Shown: positions 47,131 through 56,133, counted from the stretch's first letter. The stretch: DNA of 64,000 nucleotides from Acidisarcina sp. (GCA_035539175.1 DATLIY010000007.1:930001-994000); one strand, 5' to 3'. Notes: a model not told the origin generated them from the sequence alone. Made by a program: numbers and translations.

Positions 47131-47167
47131 TAGCAAGCAGCCACAGGCAGAGGGCGGCTCGCGGACT

Positions 47168-48556
47168 TCATTTCTTCTCCGATTGCAGAGCGGTAAGCGC
47201 CTGCTCCAGCCGGACGCCTCGCGAAGCCTTGAGCAGCACGGCATCTCCCGGCTGCAATTCCGCGCGCAGCCATGCACCGGCCTCGGCGGGGGATTCGACG
47301 AAGAGCGCCTCGGCGCCGGCCCGACGGGCGCCTTCCACCAGAAAGCGGGCATTCCCACGCACACCGAGGACCATCGTGATGCCTGCGGCTGCGGCCTCCG
47401 CACCACATTCCCGGTGCATCTCCGGCCCTCCGGGTCCAAGCTCGAGCATCTCTCCAGCGACGAGAATCCTGCGCTGGGCAGGCATCGCGGCAAGGGCATG
47501 GATCATCGACTTCAACGCTTCGGGATTGGAGTTATAGGAATCGTTGATGATGCGGGCACCGGCAATCTCCAGGGTCTCCCCGCGTTTGTCTCCCGGCTGC
47601 AACTCCGACACGGCGCTGGCGCACTCCGCAAGCGGGATTCCCGACTCCAGACCGACGGCTATCGCAGCCAGAACATTGGTCACATTGTGCCTGCCAATCA
47701 AGTGCAGCCGCACCGGGGCGCTGTGGGATTCGGTCTGCACCTCAAACTCCAGCGAAACGCCACCCGGCTCCTGAATCGAGATTGCCCGCGGACTCGCAGA
47801 AGGCCCCGTGCCGAAGTAGACGGCCTTTCCGTGGAAGTCGCGGCCAAATTGCGAGACGTAGCGATCATCGCAGTTGAGGAACGCGACGCCGTGCGGCGGA
47901 AGAGCCTGAATCAGCTCAAACTTGGCGCGGGCGATACCGGCAATGCCATCTCGAAAATTCTCCGCATGCGCGCTGCCGACGTTGGTCACCACGCCCCAAT
48001 CCGGAGCAGCGATGTGGGCCAGCTCTGCAATCTCTCCCGCATGGGACATGCCCATTTCGATGACTGCGACCTGGTGCTCCGGCTGCAAGCGAAGCAGTTG
48101 CAGGGGCAGGCCGAAGCCGTTGTTGAGATTGCCCTGCGACTTCAACACGCGGAAGCGGCGGCCAAGCACCTGTGCGATGGCGTCCTTGGTTGTCGTCTTG
48201 CCCGCGCTTCCGGTGACGCCAATAACGCGCCCGGCCCAATGCCTGCGCACCGCCGCCGCCAGCATCTGCAGAGCAGCCAGTGGAGAGGGAACCAGCAGGA
48301 GCGTGTAGTCGGGATCAAGATCGCGAAACTCCTCAGCGCGGGCGGCCGAGATCACCGCCGCCCGTGCACCGCGATCCAACGCGTCACGCACGAAGTCGTG
48401 TCCGTCGAAGCGATCTCCTCGTATCGCGAAGAAGAGGTCTCCGGACTCCAAGGTACGCGAGTCGATCGAATAGCCGGTGGCCCAGGAGCCAGCCGCACTC
48501 TGTGGGAGGAGAGTGCCGTCTACCCACGCAGCGATCTGCACCAAGCTGAGGTTCAT
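47168..48556 (-). CDS. murF: UDP-N-acetylmuramoyl-tripeptide--D-alanyl-D-alanine ligase
   Basis: A 462-residue ligase that adds D-Ala-D-Ala to the tripeptide precursor. GVTGSAGKTTTKDAIAQVL is the ATP loop, EMGMSHAGEIAELAHIAAPD and INDSYNSNPEALKSMI are MurF signatures. It overlaps murE by four bases (ATGA). Confidence 0.96.
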   Translation of the reverse strand: MNLSLVQIAAWVDGTLLPQSAAGSWATGYSIDSRTLESGDLFFAIRGDRFDGHDFVRDALDRGARAAVISAARAEEFRDLDPDYTLLLVPSPLAALQMLAAAVRRHWAGRVIGVTGSAGKTTTKDAIAQVLGRRFRVLKSQGNLNNGFGLPLQLLRLQPEHQVAVIEMGMSHAGEIAELAHIAAPDWGVVTNVGSAHAENFRDGIAGIARAKFELIQALPPHGVAFLNCDDRYVSQFGRDFHGKAVYFGTGPSASPRAISIQEPGGVSLEFEVQTESHSAPVRLHLIGRHNVTNVLAAIAVGLESGIPLAECASAVSELQPGDKRGETLEIAGARIINDSYNSNPEALKSMIHALAAMPAQRRILVAGEMLELGPGGPEMHRECGAEAAAAGITMVLGVRGNARFLVEGARRAGAEALFVESPAEAGAWLRAELQPGDAVLLKASRGVRLEQALTALQSEKK

Positions 48557-50070
48557 CTTTGCACTGCCTCCGCGCTATATCCCAGATCCGCGAGAGCCTG
48601 TGACGCGACGGCTGCATCCTCGAACGGCACCGCGCCACCGGCCAGTATCTGCACCTTCTCATGCCCCTTGCCGGCGAGCAGCACAATGTCTCCCGCCCTG
48701 GCCGCGTTGACGGCCAGATGAATGGCTCGCGTGCGATCAGGTTCCGCCTGATACTCTACGCCAGTCTGCTGCAATCCCGGCAGAACATCTGCCAGGATCG
48801 CCTCCGGCTCTTCGCTGCGGGGATTGTCGGAGGTGAGCACAACGAAGTCGCTGCCCTCACCCGCCGCACGGCCCATCAGAGGCCGCTTGGTGCGATCGCG
48901 ATCTCCTCCACAGCCGAAGAGCGTAATCACGCGGCCACCCGTCGTTGCCACAAATTCGCGGGCCAGGGCCGTCAGATTTCGCAGCGCATCGTCGGTATGC
49001 GCATAATCCACCACAACCGTGAAGGGCTGGCCGCGATCGACGGTCTGGAAGCGCCCCGGAACGCAGGCCAGCGCGGCGGCGCCTTCGGTGACCTGCTGCG
49101 GCTTCAATCCGCGAGCCAGCGCGGCGGCAGCGGCAGCCAGCAGATTCTGCACATTGACCCTGCCGGTAAGGCGCGTGCGAATCGGGATGCTTCCGCCGGG
49201 CGTCTGCATGGAAAACGACATGCCATTCGGCGCCATCTGCAAATCATCGGCACGAAAATCCCCCTGTTGCAGGCCGTAGGCAAAGACCTCGGAGCCAGCA
49301 GCACGCGCGATCTCCGCCAGCCGCACGCCGTATGGATCCTCAATATTGAGCACAGCAACCCGCGGCACCGCGGCCTGCGATCCGTCAAACAGCTTCGCCT
49401 TCGCGGAGAAGTACTTTTCCATGGTCCGGTGATAGTCGAGGTGGTCGCGCGTCAGATTGGTAAAGATCGCCACGTCGAAGCCTATGCCAAAGACCCGTCC
49501 CTGCTGCAAGGCATGCGAGGACACCTCCATGACCGCCTCGGTGGCTCCTGCCGCCACGCCCGCGGCAAACAGCTCCAGCAGATCGCGAGATTCGGGAGTG
49601 GTGTGGGGCGACGGTCGAACCTCCCCGGCAACGTGGTACTCGATGGTGCCGACCAGGACGGTCGTGCGCCCTACGGCGTTCAGCATCGCGTCCAGCAGAA
49701 AGGCCGTAGTGGTCTTGCCATTGGTGCCGGTAACTCCGCTCAGGGCCAGCTTCTTCTCCGGATGGCGGAAGAAATTGGCAGACAGGGCTTCGAGAGCAGG
49801 ACGTCCGCGCTCGACCTCCGCTACGGCTAGATCAGATGCATAAATCTCCAGATGATCGAAGGCCTCACCGGAGTCGGTGACGACCGCGACGGCACCCGCG
49901 GCGATGGCCTTCTTCAAGTACTGGTTCCCGTCCGTCGTGCCGCCCTTCATCGCGACAAACAAGGAGCCCGGACGCACTCGCCGCGAGTCATACTCCACCC
50001 CGGAGATCTCCGTATCCCCTCCGCGACGCAGCACAAATTCCACACCGGATAACAATTCATCGAATTTCAT
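48553..50070 (-). CDS. murE: UDP-N-acetylmuramoyl-tripeptide synthetase (meso-diaminopimelate type)
   Basis: A 505-residue ligase adding the third residue of the stem peptide. GVTGTNGKTTTAFLLDAM is the ATP loop, MEVSSHALQQGRV the Mur segment, and DNPRSEEP the amino-acid-selecting motif; DNPR indicates meso-diaminopimelate rather than lysine. The length is normal. It is 64 bases downstream of ftsI. Confidence 0.96.
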   Translation of the reverse strand: MKFDELLSGVEFVLRRGGDTEISGVEYDSRRVRPGSLFVAMKGGTTDGNQYLKKAIAAGAVAVVTDSGEAFDHLEIYASDLAVAEVERGRPALEALSANFFRHPEKKLALSGVTGTNGKTTTAFLLDAMLNAVGRTTVLVGTIEYHVAGEVRPSPHTTPESRDLLELFAAGVAAGATEAVMEVSSHALQQGRVFGIGFDVAIFTNLTRDHLDYHRTMEKYFSAKAKLFDGSQAAVPRVAVLNIEDPYGVRLAEIARAAGSEVFAYGLQQGDFRADDLQMAPNGMSFSMQTPGGSIPIRTRLTGRVNVQNLLAAAAAALARGLKPQQVTEGAAALACVPGRFQTVDRGQPFTVVVDYAHTDDALRNLTALAREFVATTGGRVITLFGCGGDRDRTKRPLMGRAAGEGSDFVVLTSDNPRSEEPEAILADVLPGLQQTGVEYQAEPDRTRAIHLAVNAARAGDIVLLAGKGHEKVQILAGGAVPFEDAAVASQALADLGYSAEAVQR

Positions 50071-50134
50071 AGGAAAGGTGATTCTAAATGGAATTCAGCA
50101 AAAGAGCGGTTCTTGGCTCAGGGTCTGTTAACCC

Positions 50135-52465
50135 TTACCGGCCGCAGCGGATGACGACGAGGGTGCCGACGGGCACCATGGTTCCCGGCGCAGGGGCCTG
50201 CTCTCGGGCGATTCCGTTGCCGATAATCTGTACCCCGAGTCCGGCGGCTCCGGCCTGCTCCACCACTTTACGCATGGCCAGGCCGACGAAGGTTGGCACG
50301 GAGACCTTTTTCCCCGAATCAACCACCACCGCGCCCTTGCCCGGGGGAGGGGCTGTGGTGGCTGCCTTGAAGAGTTGCTCCGCCTTGGCAAGCGTTGTGG
50401 CAGGAGCGGCAGGCGGCGGCACGATCTTCTCCGGCGGTGCGTTTTTGGCAGTGGAGGCGGCCTTGGCGGAGGAAGATGCTGCCGCCTGAGACCGCACTGA
50501 GGAGGGCGCTGAGGCATCCGCGACGGCCTGCTGCTTCGGCTCCGCAGGAGTGCGGAGAGGATCATCCGCTGGAAGATCGTTCACCTCGGCGAAGAGCGCC
50601 GTCAGGTCTCCGGTGTGGTCTGGAGGCGCATCGGCGAGATCCTTCTCCGGAAGCGTTGGCGGCTGGGACCGCAACTCCGTATCGTGGGGAACACCAAGAT
50701 ACTCCAGCACCTGTTGCGCGACGTCGCGGAAGACCGGCGCCGAGACCGCAGCGCCATAATAGCTGCCACCCGCGCTGGGCGAGTCGATAATGACGGTTAC
50801 GCTGATGACCGGGTTGTTCACCGGCGCAAATCCTGCGAAGGAGGCTACATATTTGGTGTGCGAATAGGTGTGGGTGACAACATCGATCTTCTGCGCCGTT
50901 CCCGTTTTGCCGGCAGAGGAGTAGCCGTTGAGGCTGGCAGCCTTACCCGTGCCGTAGAGCACGATGCCTTCCATCATCTTGCGCATCTGCGCAGCGGTCA
51001 TGGTGGAGATGACGCGATGCGCGCCCTCTGGTAAAGGCTCGGGCACCGTGTCCCCGGGATGGAAGGCCATCGGCTTAAGATTCGGGCTTCCCTTCATCGA
51101 AGGGGTGCTGGCGAGCACGATATGAGGAGGCAGATACGTGCCTCCATTGGCGATCGTCGAGACCATGGTCACCAGTTGGATCGGCGTAACTCCAACCTCC
51201 TGCCCCATGGCCAGCGAGCCAATACTGGTTGCTCCCCAGCGGCGGGTTGGCCGGACGAGGCCGCGTGTCTCGGCTGGCAGCTCAATGCCGCTGCGTGCGC
51301 CAAACCCAAAGCTGCGGATATATTGATAAAACTTCTCATTGCCCATCTTCATGGCGAGCTTGACGGCGGCAACGTCGCTCGATTCCCACAGCGCCTTTTC
51401 CACCGTGACGCGGCCCAACCCGGCGTGCGAATCGTGGATCGTGCGTCCGAAGATGGTGATCTTTCCATTCTGGCAGTCGACGATGTCTCCGGGACGCGCA
51501 ACCTTCTCTTCCAGCGCGGCGGAGTAGGTAACCAGCTTGAAGGTGGAGCCGGGCTCATACACATCGCTGACCGCGTGGTTTCGCAGCAGATCCTTGTTGG
51601 CGTGGCGGAAATCGTTCGGGTCGTAGGCGGGCCGGATGGCAAGCGCGAGAATCTGTCCGGTGTGCGGATCCTGCACCACGACGGTGCCGTTCAGCGGCTT
51701 GGTGCGTTCCATCGCGGCATCGAGGGCGCGCTCGGCCATGAACTGGATGTTCTCGTCGATGGTGAGAACCAGATTCTGTCCCGGGAGTGGCTCATGCTCT
51801 TCGCTCCCAAGCACATGGCGCTTGGCGTCGAGCGCCGTCAGCATCCTGCCTTGGGTGCCATGAAGTTCCTCGTCGAACTGGCGCTCCAGGCCGCCAAGAC
51901 CATTGTCGTCGGTGCCGACATAGCCCAGAACCTGGGCGCTGATCTGATTGTTCGGGTAGAACCGCTTGAACTCCTTCTGGTAGTAGATGCCCTTCAGATT
52001 GAGAGCCTTCACCTGATCCACCGTGGGAGCATCGAGTTTCCTTGCTACCCAGGCAAAGTTCCTGGAGGCATTCAGGCGAGCAGCAATCTGCGCCGCCGAG
52101 GTAAAGCCATCCGCCGGGTCCACGTGCACGATGCGCGCCAGTGCGGCCGCAGCATTGTCCTTATCTGTGATCTCAGAGGGGACGGCATAGACCGAATCGA
52201 CCAGCACGGTCATCGCCAGCTCGTTCAGGTTCCGATCGTAGAGGACGCCGCGGCGCGGAGCGACCTCAAAGGTGCGCTGCTGCTGGCGGGCAGCACGCTC
52301 TACATAGTCATGATGGCGAATCACCTGCAGCCAGACCAGCTTGCCGCAGATGAGCAAAACCCAGACGAGCAGAAGCGCCGCAACCCCAAGAAAGCGGATA
52401 CGGCGTACCGAGGTTATAACCTCTGGTTTGAGCCTGTTTTGCGAAGGAAAACCACCGGCATTCAC
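50135..52465 (-). CDS. ftsI: Septal transpeptidase FtsI/PBP3 with C-terminal PASTA domain
   Basis: About 776 residues. A membrane helix (about 25-43) is followed by the PBP dimerisation domain (RRGVLYDRNLNELAMTV), the transpeptidase domain with S307-T-F-K310, S362-S-D364 and K520-T-G522, an Ala/Pro-rich linker of roughly 100 residues, and one PASTA domain in the last 65 residues (KVSVPTFVGLAMRKVVEQAGAAGL). The second motif has Asp where Asn is usual. I chose the GTG at 52465, with AGGAGAGG about 10 bases upstream; the ATG at 52615 overlaps ftsL by 131 bases. It is the partner of FtsW. Confidence 0.93.
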   Translation of the reverse strand: MNAGGFPSQNRLKPEVITSVRRIRFLGVAALLLVWVLLICGKLVWLQVIRHHDYVERAARQQQRTFEVAPRRGVLYDRNLNELAMTVLVDSVYAVPSEITDKDNAAAALARIVHVDPADGFTSAAQIAARLNASRNFAWVARKLDAPTVDQVKALNLKGIYYQKEFKRFYPNNQISAQVLGYVGTDDNGLGGLERQFDEELHGTQGRMLTALDAKRHVLGSEEHEPLPGQNLVLTIDENIQFMAERALDAAMERTKPLNGTVVVQDPHTGQILALAIRPAYDPNDFRHANKDLLRNHAVSDVYEPGSTFKLVTYSAALEEKVARPGDIVDCQNGKITIFGRTIHDSHAGLGRVTVEKALWESSDVAAVKLAMKMGNEKFYQYIRSFGFGARSGIELPAETRGLVRPTRRWGATSIGSLAMGQEVGVTPIQLVTMVSTIANGGTYLPPHIVLASTPSMKGSPNLKPMAFHPGDTVPEPLPEGAHRVISTMTAAQMRKMMEGIVLYGTGKAASLNGYSSAGKTGTAQKIDVVTHTYSHTKYVASFAGFAPVNNPVISVTVIIDSPSAGGSYYGAAVSAPVFRDVAQQVLEYLGVPHDTELRSQPPTLPEKDLADAPPDHTGDLTALFAEVNDLPADDPLRTPAEPKQQAVADASAPSSVRSQAAASSSAKAASTAKNAPPEKIVPPPAAPATTLAKAEQLFKAATTAPPPGKGAVVVDSGKKVSVPTFVGLAMRKVVEQAGAAGLGVQIIGNGIAREQAPAPGTMVPVGTLVVIRCGR

Positions 52466-52484
52466 TGCAACAGCGCCTCTCCTG

Positions 52485-52991
52485 TCAGCGCAAGGCTGGC
52501 ATTGCGGGCGAGGCCTCAGCCAGAACCGGCGTATTAGCCTCAGGAGCGGACTCGGGGCGAACCACCTGGCCAGGTTTCGGAGCATCCAGACCAAGCTGGC
52601 GCGCCATGCGGTCAATACGGCCAGGGTCGCAGAGCTGGGCTTCCGTAAGGCGAAGCTGCCGGTTCTGCTCCCTCAGCAACTCCCTTTGCTGCTTCTCCGC
52701 TTCCACACGATAACCAGACTCGATGGAGCTGAAGTGCTGCCATCCATAGACCATCACCAGCAGGAACACGAGCGTCATGGCGGCGGAGAACAGGCGCATT
52801 TCGCGGGTACGCACCGGGTCGGCGGCCTTCACCAGCCGTGAGTTGTCGAGGTGCTTGACAAAGAAAACCTCAGGCGTGGGTCCGCGGCGCGCGCGCTGCT
52901 GCGCGGCAAACAGGGACAGATTCCGTTCCGCCAGTGCTTCGGCGTTTGGCCGGACTGCCTGCATCATTCCCGCTAATACCTGTGTAGCCAT
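52485..52991 (-). CDS. ftsL: Cell division protein FtsL-like
   Basis: A 168-residue bitopic protein: a cytoplasmic N-terminus of about 65 residues, one membrane helix (LFSAAMTLVFLLVMVYGW), and a short heptad-like region (YRVEAEKQQRELLREQNRQLRLTEAQL in outline) followed by DPGRIDRMARQLGLDAPKPGQVV, the FtsL-type ending. Position between rsmH and ftsI is diagnostic. The N- and C-terminal tails are longer than in E. coli. Confidence 0.85.
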   Translation of the reverse strand: MATQVLAGMMQAVRPNAEALAERNLSLFAAQQRARRGPTPEVFFVKHLDNSRLVKAADPVRTREMRLFSAAMTLVFLLVMVYGWQHFSSIESGYRVEAEKQQRELLREQNRQLRLTEAQLCDPGRIDRMARQLGLDAPKPGQVVRPESAPEANTPVLAEASPAMPALR

Positions 52992-53090
52992 TGTCTTCTC
53001 TCCGCTTCTGAGCTCTACAAAACTGCTTCCCTCTAGAGCGATCGGGCCCGGATCGCTAACTGGTGGAGGGAGGTGCTACCAAATGTCGTC

Positions 53091-54080
53091 TTACTTTCGC
53101 CTTGAACTGCGGTGGGACGACCTCGGACCCGACTCTTCCCGCGACGAAGTATCTGCCGCGAATTTCCTGTGCTGCTCGATTCTTTCTGCAGCGCGTAACT
53201 TCGCGCTGCGTGACCTTGGATTGCGATCCTTTTCCTCTTCCGAAGCCGTTACCGGCTTGCGGGTGAGCACCTCATAAATTCCCTGTCCGGCTCCTTCACG
53301 GAGCGCGTCCTTCGCCAGCCGGTCTTCGAGAGAGTGGAAGCTGATAACCACCAGCCTTCCGCCCGGCTTAAGCAGCCTCGGCGCCTGCTCCAGCAGGGCC
53401 TTGATCTCGTCCAGCTCGCGGTTCACGTAAATTCGGAGTGCCTGAAAGGTCCTGGTTGCGGGATGAATGAAATGCCGCCCGGATTTCATCGCCGGGGCGC
53501 AAGCCGCTACAACTCTGGCCAATTCCGCCGTTGTTGTAATCGGCCGCGCCCTGACAATGGCTCTGGCGATTCTCCGCGACCTCCTTTCCTCTCCGAATTC
53601 GTAAATCAGGTTGGCGAGATCTTTTTCGTCCGCCTGATTTACCACTTGTGCGGCGGTGACCCCGATACGCGGATTCATGCGCATATCCAACGGTCCTTCC
53701 GCCTGAAAACTAAATCCTCTGTGCGCCTCGCCAAGCTGCATCGAACTGACGCCGAAATCGGCAAGGATTCCATCGACGCTGGCAGCCTGCAACTTCTCGC
53801 CGGCTGTCGAAAACTCCTCGTCGACCAACTCCACCGTGGGCATCTCTGCCCCTAGCTCGCCGGCCAGCCTGGCCAGGTTCTCCCGGGCGATTGCCATCGC
53901 CTCCGGATCCCGGTCAAAGGCCACCAGCTTGCCGCGTGGCCCTAAGAGCCGCGCAATCGCGCTGGAGTGCCCGGCCATGCCCAGCGTCGCGTCTACATAC
54001 GTTCCGCCTGGCCGCACATTGAGATACTGGATCGCATCCTGTAAAAGAACCGGCACATGCCGCTCGTCCTGACCGACCAT
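53091..54080 (-). CDS. rsmH: 16S rRNA (cytosine(1402)-N(4))-methyltransferase
   Basis: About 329 residues. HVPVLLQDAIQYL, YVDATLGMAGHSSAIARLL (SAM loop), FGVSSMQLGEAHRGFSF and VVISFHSLEDRLAKDAL are RsmH/MraW signatures. The enzyme methylates C1402 of 16S rRNA in the P site. The ATG at 54080 has AAGGGGGAG close upstream; a TTG at 54122 would overlap mraZ. Confidence 0.96.
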   Translation of the reverse strand: MVGQDERHVPVLLQDAIQYLNVRPGGTYVDATLGMAGHSSAIARLLGPRGKLVAFDRDPEAMAIARENLARLAGELGAEMPTVELVDEEFSTAGEKLQAASVDGILADFGVSSMQLGEAHRGFSFQAEGPLDMRMNPRIGVTAAQVVNQADEKDLANLIYEFGEERRSRRIARAIVRARPITTTAELARVVAACAPAMKSGRHFIHPATRTFQALRIYVNRELDEIKALLEQAPRLLKPGGRLVVISFHSLEDRLAKDALREGAGQGIYEVLTRKPVTASEEEKDRNPRSRSAKLRAAERIEQHRKFAADTSSREESGPRSSHRSSRRK

Positions 54081-54111
54081 GTGCTCCCCCTTGGGGGCGA
54101 TTTGAGCTGGC

Positions 54112-54552
54112 TTATAGGCCAAAGCTCGCCAATGCCTGTTCGTCTTCCGCCGTCAGCGGATTCGAATCCATGTGCTGACGGAAGGCGTCGTGGTTGGTCA
54201 CTTCGAGATAGGTCTGCATCCCGAAGACGACTACGTCGCCCGTAACCTTGGCTGACTCCCGTAAGATCTGTGGAATCAGCAATCTCCCCTGCGCATCGAT
54301 CTCCGCCATCTGCCCGTAGTAGTTCACCCGGTCCAGCAGCTTCTTCTTCGCAGGGTTGAAGTTGGGAATCTGCGCCAACTTCTCTTCAATCTTTTCCCAC
54401 TCCTGCAAGGGATAAATCTCGGCCACCCGGCCATCCTTGCTGGTGATGTAAAACTGGGCCCCATATTGCTCATCCACCAGGCGCTTGAAGTCTGCCGGCA
54501 GCTTGAGGCGGCCCTTTTCGTCCACTCGGGTTGGGTGATTCCCACGAAACAT
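54112..54552 (-). CDS. mraZ: Transcriptional regulator MraZ
   Basis: A 146-residue protein with two SpoVT-AbrB half-domains, each with its DxxGR motif: DEKGRLKLPADFKR near the N-terminus and DAQGRLLIPQILRE in the middle. MraZ forms a ring that represses its own dcw operon by binding short direct repeats at the promoter; such repeats are present upstream (54797-54821). It is the first recognised gene of the division cluster. Confidence 0.95.
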   Translation of the reverse strand: MFRGNHPTRVDEKGRLKLPADFKRLVDEQYGAQFYITSKDGRVAEIYPLQEWEKIEEKLAQIPNFNPAKKKLLDRVNYYGQMAEIDAQGRLLIPQILRESAKVTGDVVVFGMQTYLEVTNHDAFRQHMDSNPLTAEDEQALASFGL

Positions 54553-54651
54553 TCCAAAACCCGCTTTACCAAGACTGCAAAAATCCCGGACATCCAGCTC
54601 CGGGGAAACACTCGATTGGCCTGACGGCCGCAGATCTGGGGACCACTGTCA

Positions 54652-54738
54652 TTACCGGAACAGGAACAGCATTCCAAAGAACATCCCGACGCCGTAAATC
54701 GTGACGATTGCTCCACCGCGTAGAATTTGATCGCGCAT
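54652..54738 (-). CDS. Possible 28-residue single-helix membrane peptide upstream of mraZ
   Basis: The frame reads MRDQILRGG followed by a hydrophobic stretch AIVTIYGVGMFFGMLFLFR and a stop. It has a ribosome site (AAAGGGGA) about 6 bases before the ATG and lies downstream of the predicted promoter and MraZ boxes, so it would be the first open frame of the dcw transcript, 99 bases ahead of mraZ. It could be a real small membrane protein, a leader peptide, or chance. I know of no named family. Confidence 0.4.
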   Translation of the reverse strand: MRDQILRGGAIVTIYGVGMFFGMLFLFR

Positions 54739-54796
54739 GTTCGTTCCCCTTTCCACCGAGTTGAGGTGTATATCGGCCGGAAGTGCTCTTTGCTTG

Positions 54797-54821
54797 ACCA
54801 CTTTCGACCACTTTCGTCCAC
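54797..54821 (-). promoter_or_regulatory. Candidate MraZ operator: three direct repeats with 10-base period
   Basis: On the minus strand GTGGA, GTGGT and GTGGT are each separated by CGAAA, giving an exact 10-base period. E. coli MraZ binds TGGGN repeats with the same period. The fourth position differs (A or T for G). The boxes start directly after the -10 element, so the transcription start would lie inside them. Confidence 0.7.
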
Positions 54822-54849
54822 ATCGTAGCGCAGTCGGAGGACGTGTCAA
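54822..54849 (-). promoter_or_regulatory. Sigma-70-type promoter of the dcw cluster
   Basis: TTGACA (a perfect -35) at 54844-54849 and TACGAT (-10) at 54822-54827 are separated by 16 bases on the minus strand. The predicted start is near 54815, about 75 bases before the small open frame and 260 before mraZ. Confidence 0.65.
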
Positions 54850-54860
54850 AGCGGAAATAT

Positions 54861-54882
54861 CACGAAATCCTGGGGTTTCGTG
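54861..54882. repeat. Inverted repeat just upstream of the dcw promoter
   Basis: CACGAAA and TTTCGTG flank an 8-base spacer with no mismatch, 11 bases upstream of the -35. It could be a binding site for an activator or repressor; no known site was recognised. The rest of the gap to 54972 shows nothing else convincing. Confidence 0.5.
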
Positions 54883-54972
54883 GATGTCTTGTGGAAAACC
54901 CCACGGAAGGGGCCATTTTGGGAGGGTGGTACTAGGAATAGTGTTAACTGGTGTGGTTCTGACCTCGCCTAC

Positions 54973-55551
54973 CTACTTGTCAGATGAGGCCTGCGGCGGT
55001 ACGGAATTTTCCGATTCTTCCTGGATTCTGAGTTCCACCTCCTCCAGGTTCTCCCTGGCGCGAGCCCGGAGGCGGACATCGTAGAGCAGGTAAACCACCA
55101 CGACCGCGTTCACCAGGAAGAGCGCAAGCTTGACCCAGGTAAGATGGCGAACGACCTCAAACAGCTCCCAGGGCAGGAAGGAGGCCGTGATGAAGATGGT
55201 GAGGAATTCCGCCCATGGCTTCTCCAGCAGAAGACCCACGCCCTCGATGACGTCCAGGACGGCGTAGCTGAAGATCGCAGTGGTGATCAGCCGTAGCCGG
55301 TGATCGTTGAGGAGGGCTACCTTGTCCAGCACCATGTTGACGAAGCGGCTCTCCGGATCGAAGTTGAGATCGGTGAGCAGTTTCGAAAACAGGTCCACCA
55401 GGTCCTTGTGCAGCAGATGCACGGCACCGATGCCCATCAGGACAAAAAGGACTGCCTTCAGCGCCTTGAATGCTCCGATTACGAGTAACCAGCGATTGTG
55501 ATGGCCGGTATGCGATCTGCTCTGGTTCTGACCTGCTGCTGGGCTCTGCAT
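54973..55551 (-). CDS. DUF2127 family membrane protein
   Basis: About 192 residues with four hydrophobic segments. RWLLVIGAFKALKAVLFVLMGIGAV at the N-terminus, AVLDVIEGVGLLLEKPWAEFLTI and LPWELFEVVRHLTW match the DUF2127 pattern, a family of small integral membrane proteins of unknown function. A GTG at 55617 would add 22 residues; the ATG at 55551 has GGAG close to it. The acidic C-terminal tail is cytoplasmic by the positive-inside rule. Confidence 0.75.
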   Translation of the reverse strand: MQSPAAGQNQSRSHTGHHNRWLLVIGAFKALKAVLFVLMGIGAVHLLHKDLVDLFSKLLTDLNFDPESRFVNMVLDKVALLNDHRLRLITTAIFSYAVLDVIEGVGLLLEKPWAEFLTIFITASFLPWELFEVVRHLTWVKLALFLVNAVVVVYLLYDVRLRARARENLEEVELRIQEESENSVPPQASSDK

Positions 55552-55667
55552 CTTCTCCAGGACAACCTTCGCGAAAACTTTTTTGGGAAAAAGCGCGCTT
55601 GATATACGGTAGCTCACGAAGCGGGGTTCCGCATAGCCGCGGGCCAGCCTGACGAGATGAGGTGTCG

Positions 55668-56114
55668 ATGGGATTCCTGATTTTTCTAGTGTTTGCGTTC
55701 GCCGCGGGTTGCGGCCTTAGCGTGCAGGCAGGAGTGAACGGGAGGCTTGGCGCGGAGAGTGGGCAGCCGGTCTGGGCCACCATGGCTTCCTTTCTCGTCG
55801 GCTTTCTCTTTCTTATTCCATTCACCCTTCTACCCCGGAACGCATGGCCGGCGCTCGAGCAGATCGGCGAGATCCGCTGGTGGGCCTGGACTGGAGGACT
55901 GATCGGGGCAGCCTATGTGCTCGCCACGGTCGTGATGGCGCCGCGACTGGGCGCAACCGTGTTCTTTGCGCTTGTCATCGCGGGACAGATCACAATGTCG
56001 CTGCTGCTGGATCAGTATGGGTGGCTCGGCTTTCCGCGCCACGCGCTGAACCCGATGCGCCTCCTCGGCACGGTCCTGATGGTCCTTGGGGTCTTTCTGA
56101 TCCGACGATTCTAG
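55668..56114 (+). CDS. YdcZ-type (DMT superfamily) membrane protein
   Basis: A 148-residue protein with about five hydrophobic segments. GCGLSVQAGVNGRLG and PVWATMASFLVGFLFLIPF are typical of the DMT_YdcZ family, half-size members of the drug/metabolite transporter superfamily. The substrate is unknown. ATGAGG lies 5 bases before the ATG; a GTG six bases earlier is possible. Converges on dxs with a 19-base gap. Confidence 0.8.
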   Translation: MGFLIFLVFAFAAGCGLSVQAGVNGRLGAESGQPVWATMASFLVGFLFLIPFTLLPRNAWPALEQIGEIRWWAWTGGLIGAAYVLATVVMAPRLGATVFFALVIAGQITMSLLLDQYGWLGFPRHALNPMRLLGTVLMVLGVFLIRRF

Positions 56115-56133
56115 AGGCCGCCGAAGCGGTCCG

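Noticed and set aside
54884-54900. DnaA-box-like TTTTCCACA near the dcw promoter (minus strand)
   Set aside because: A single imperfect 9-mer is expected by chance; there is no cluster of boxes, no AT-rich region and no dnaA or dnaN nearby.
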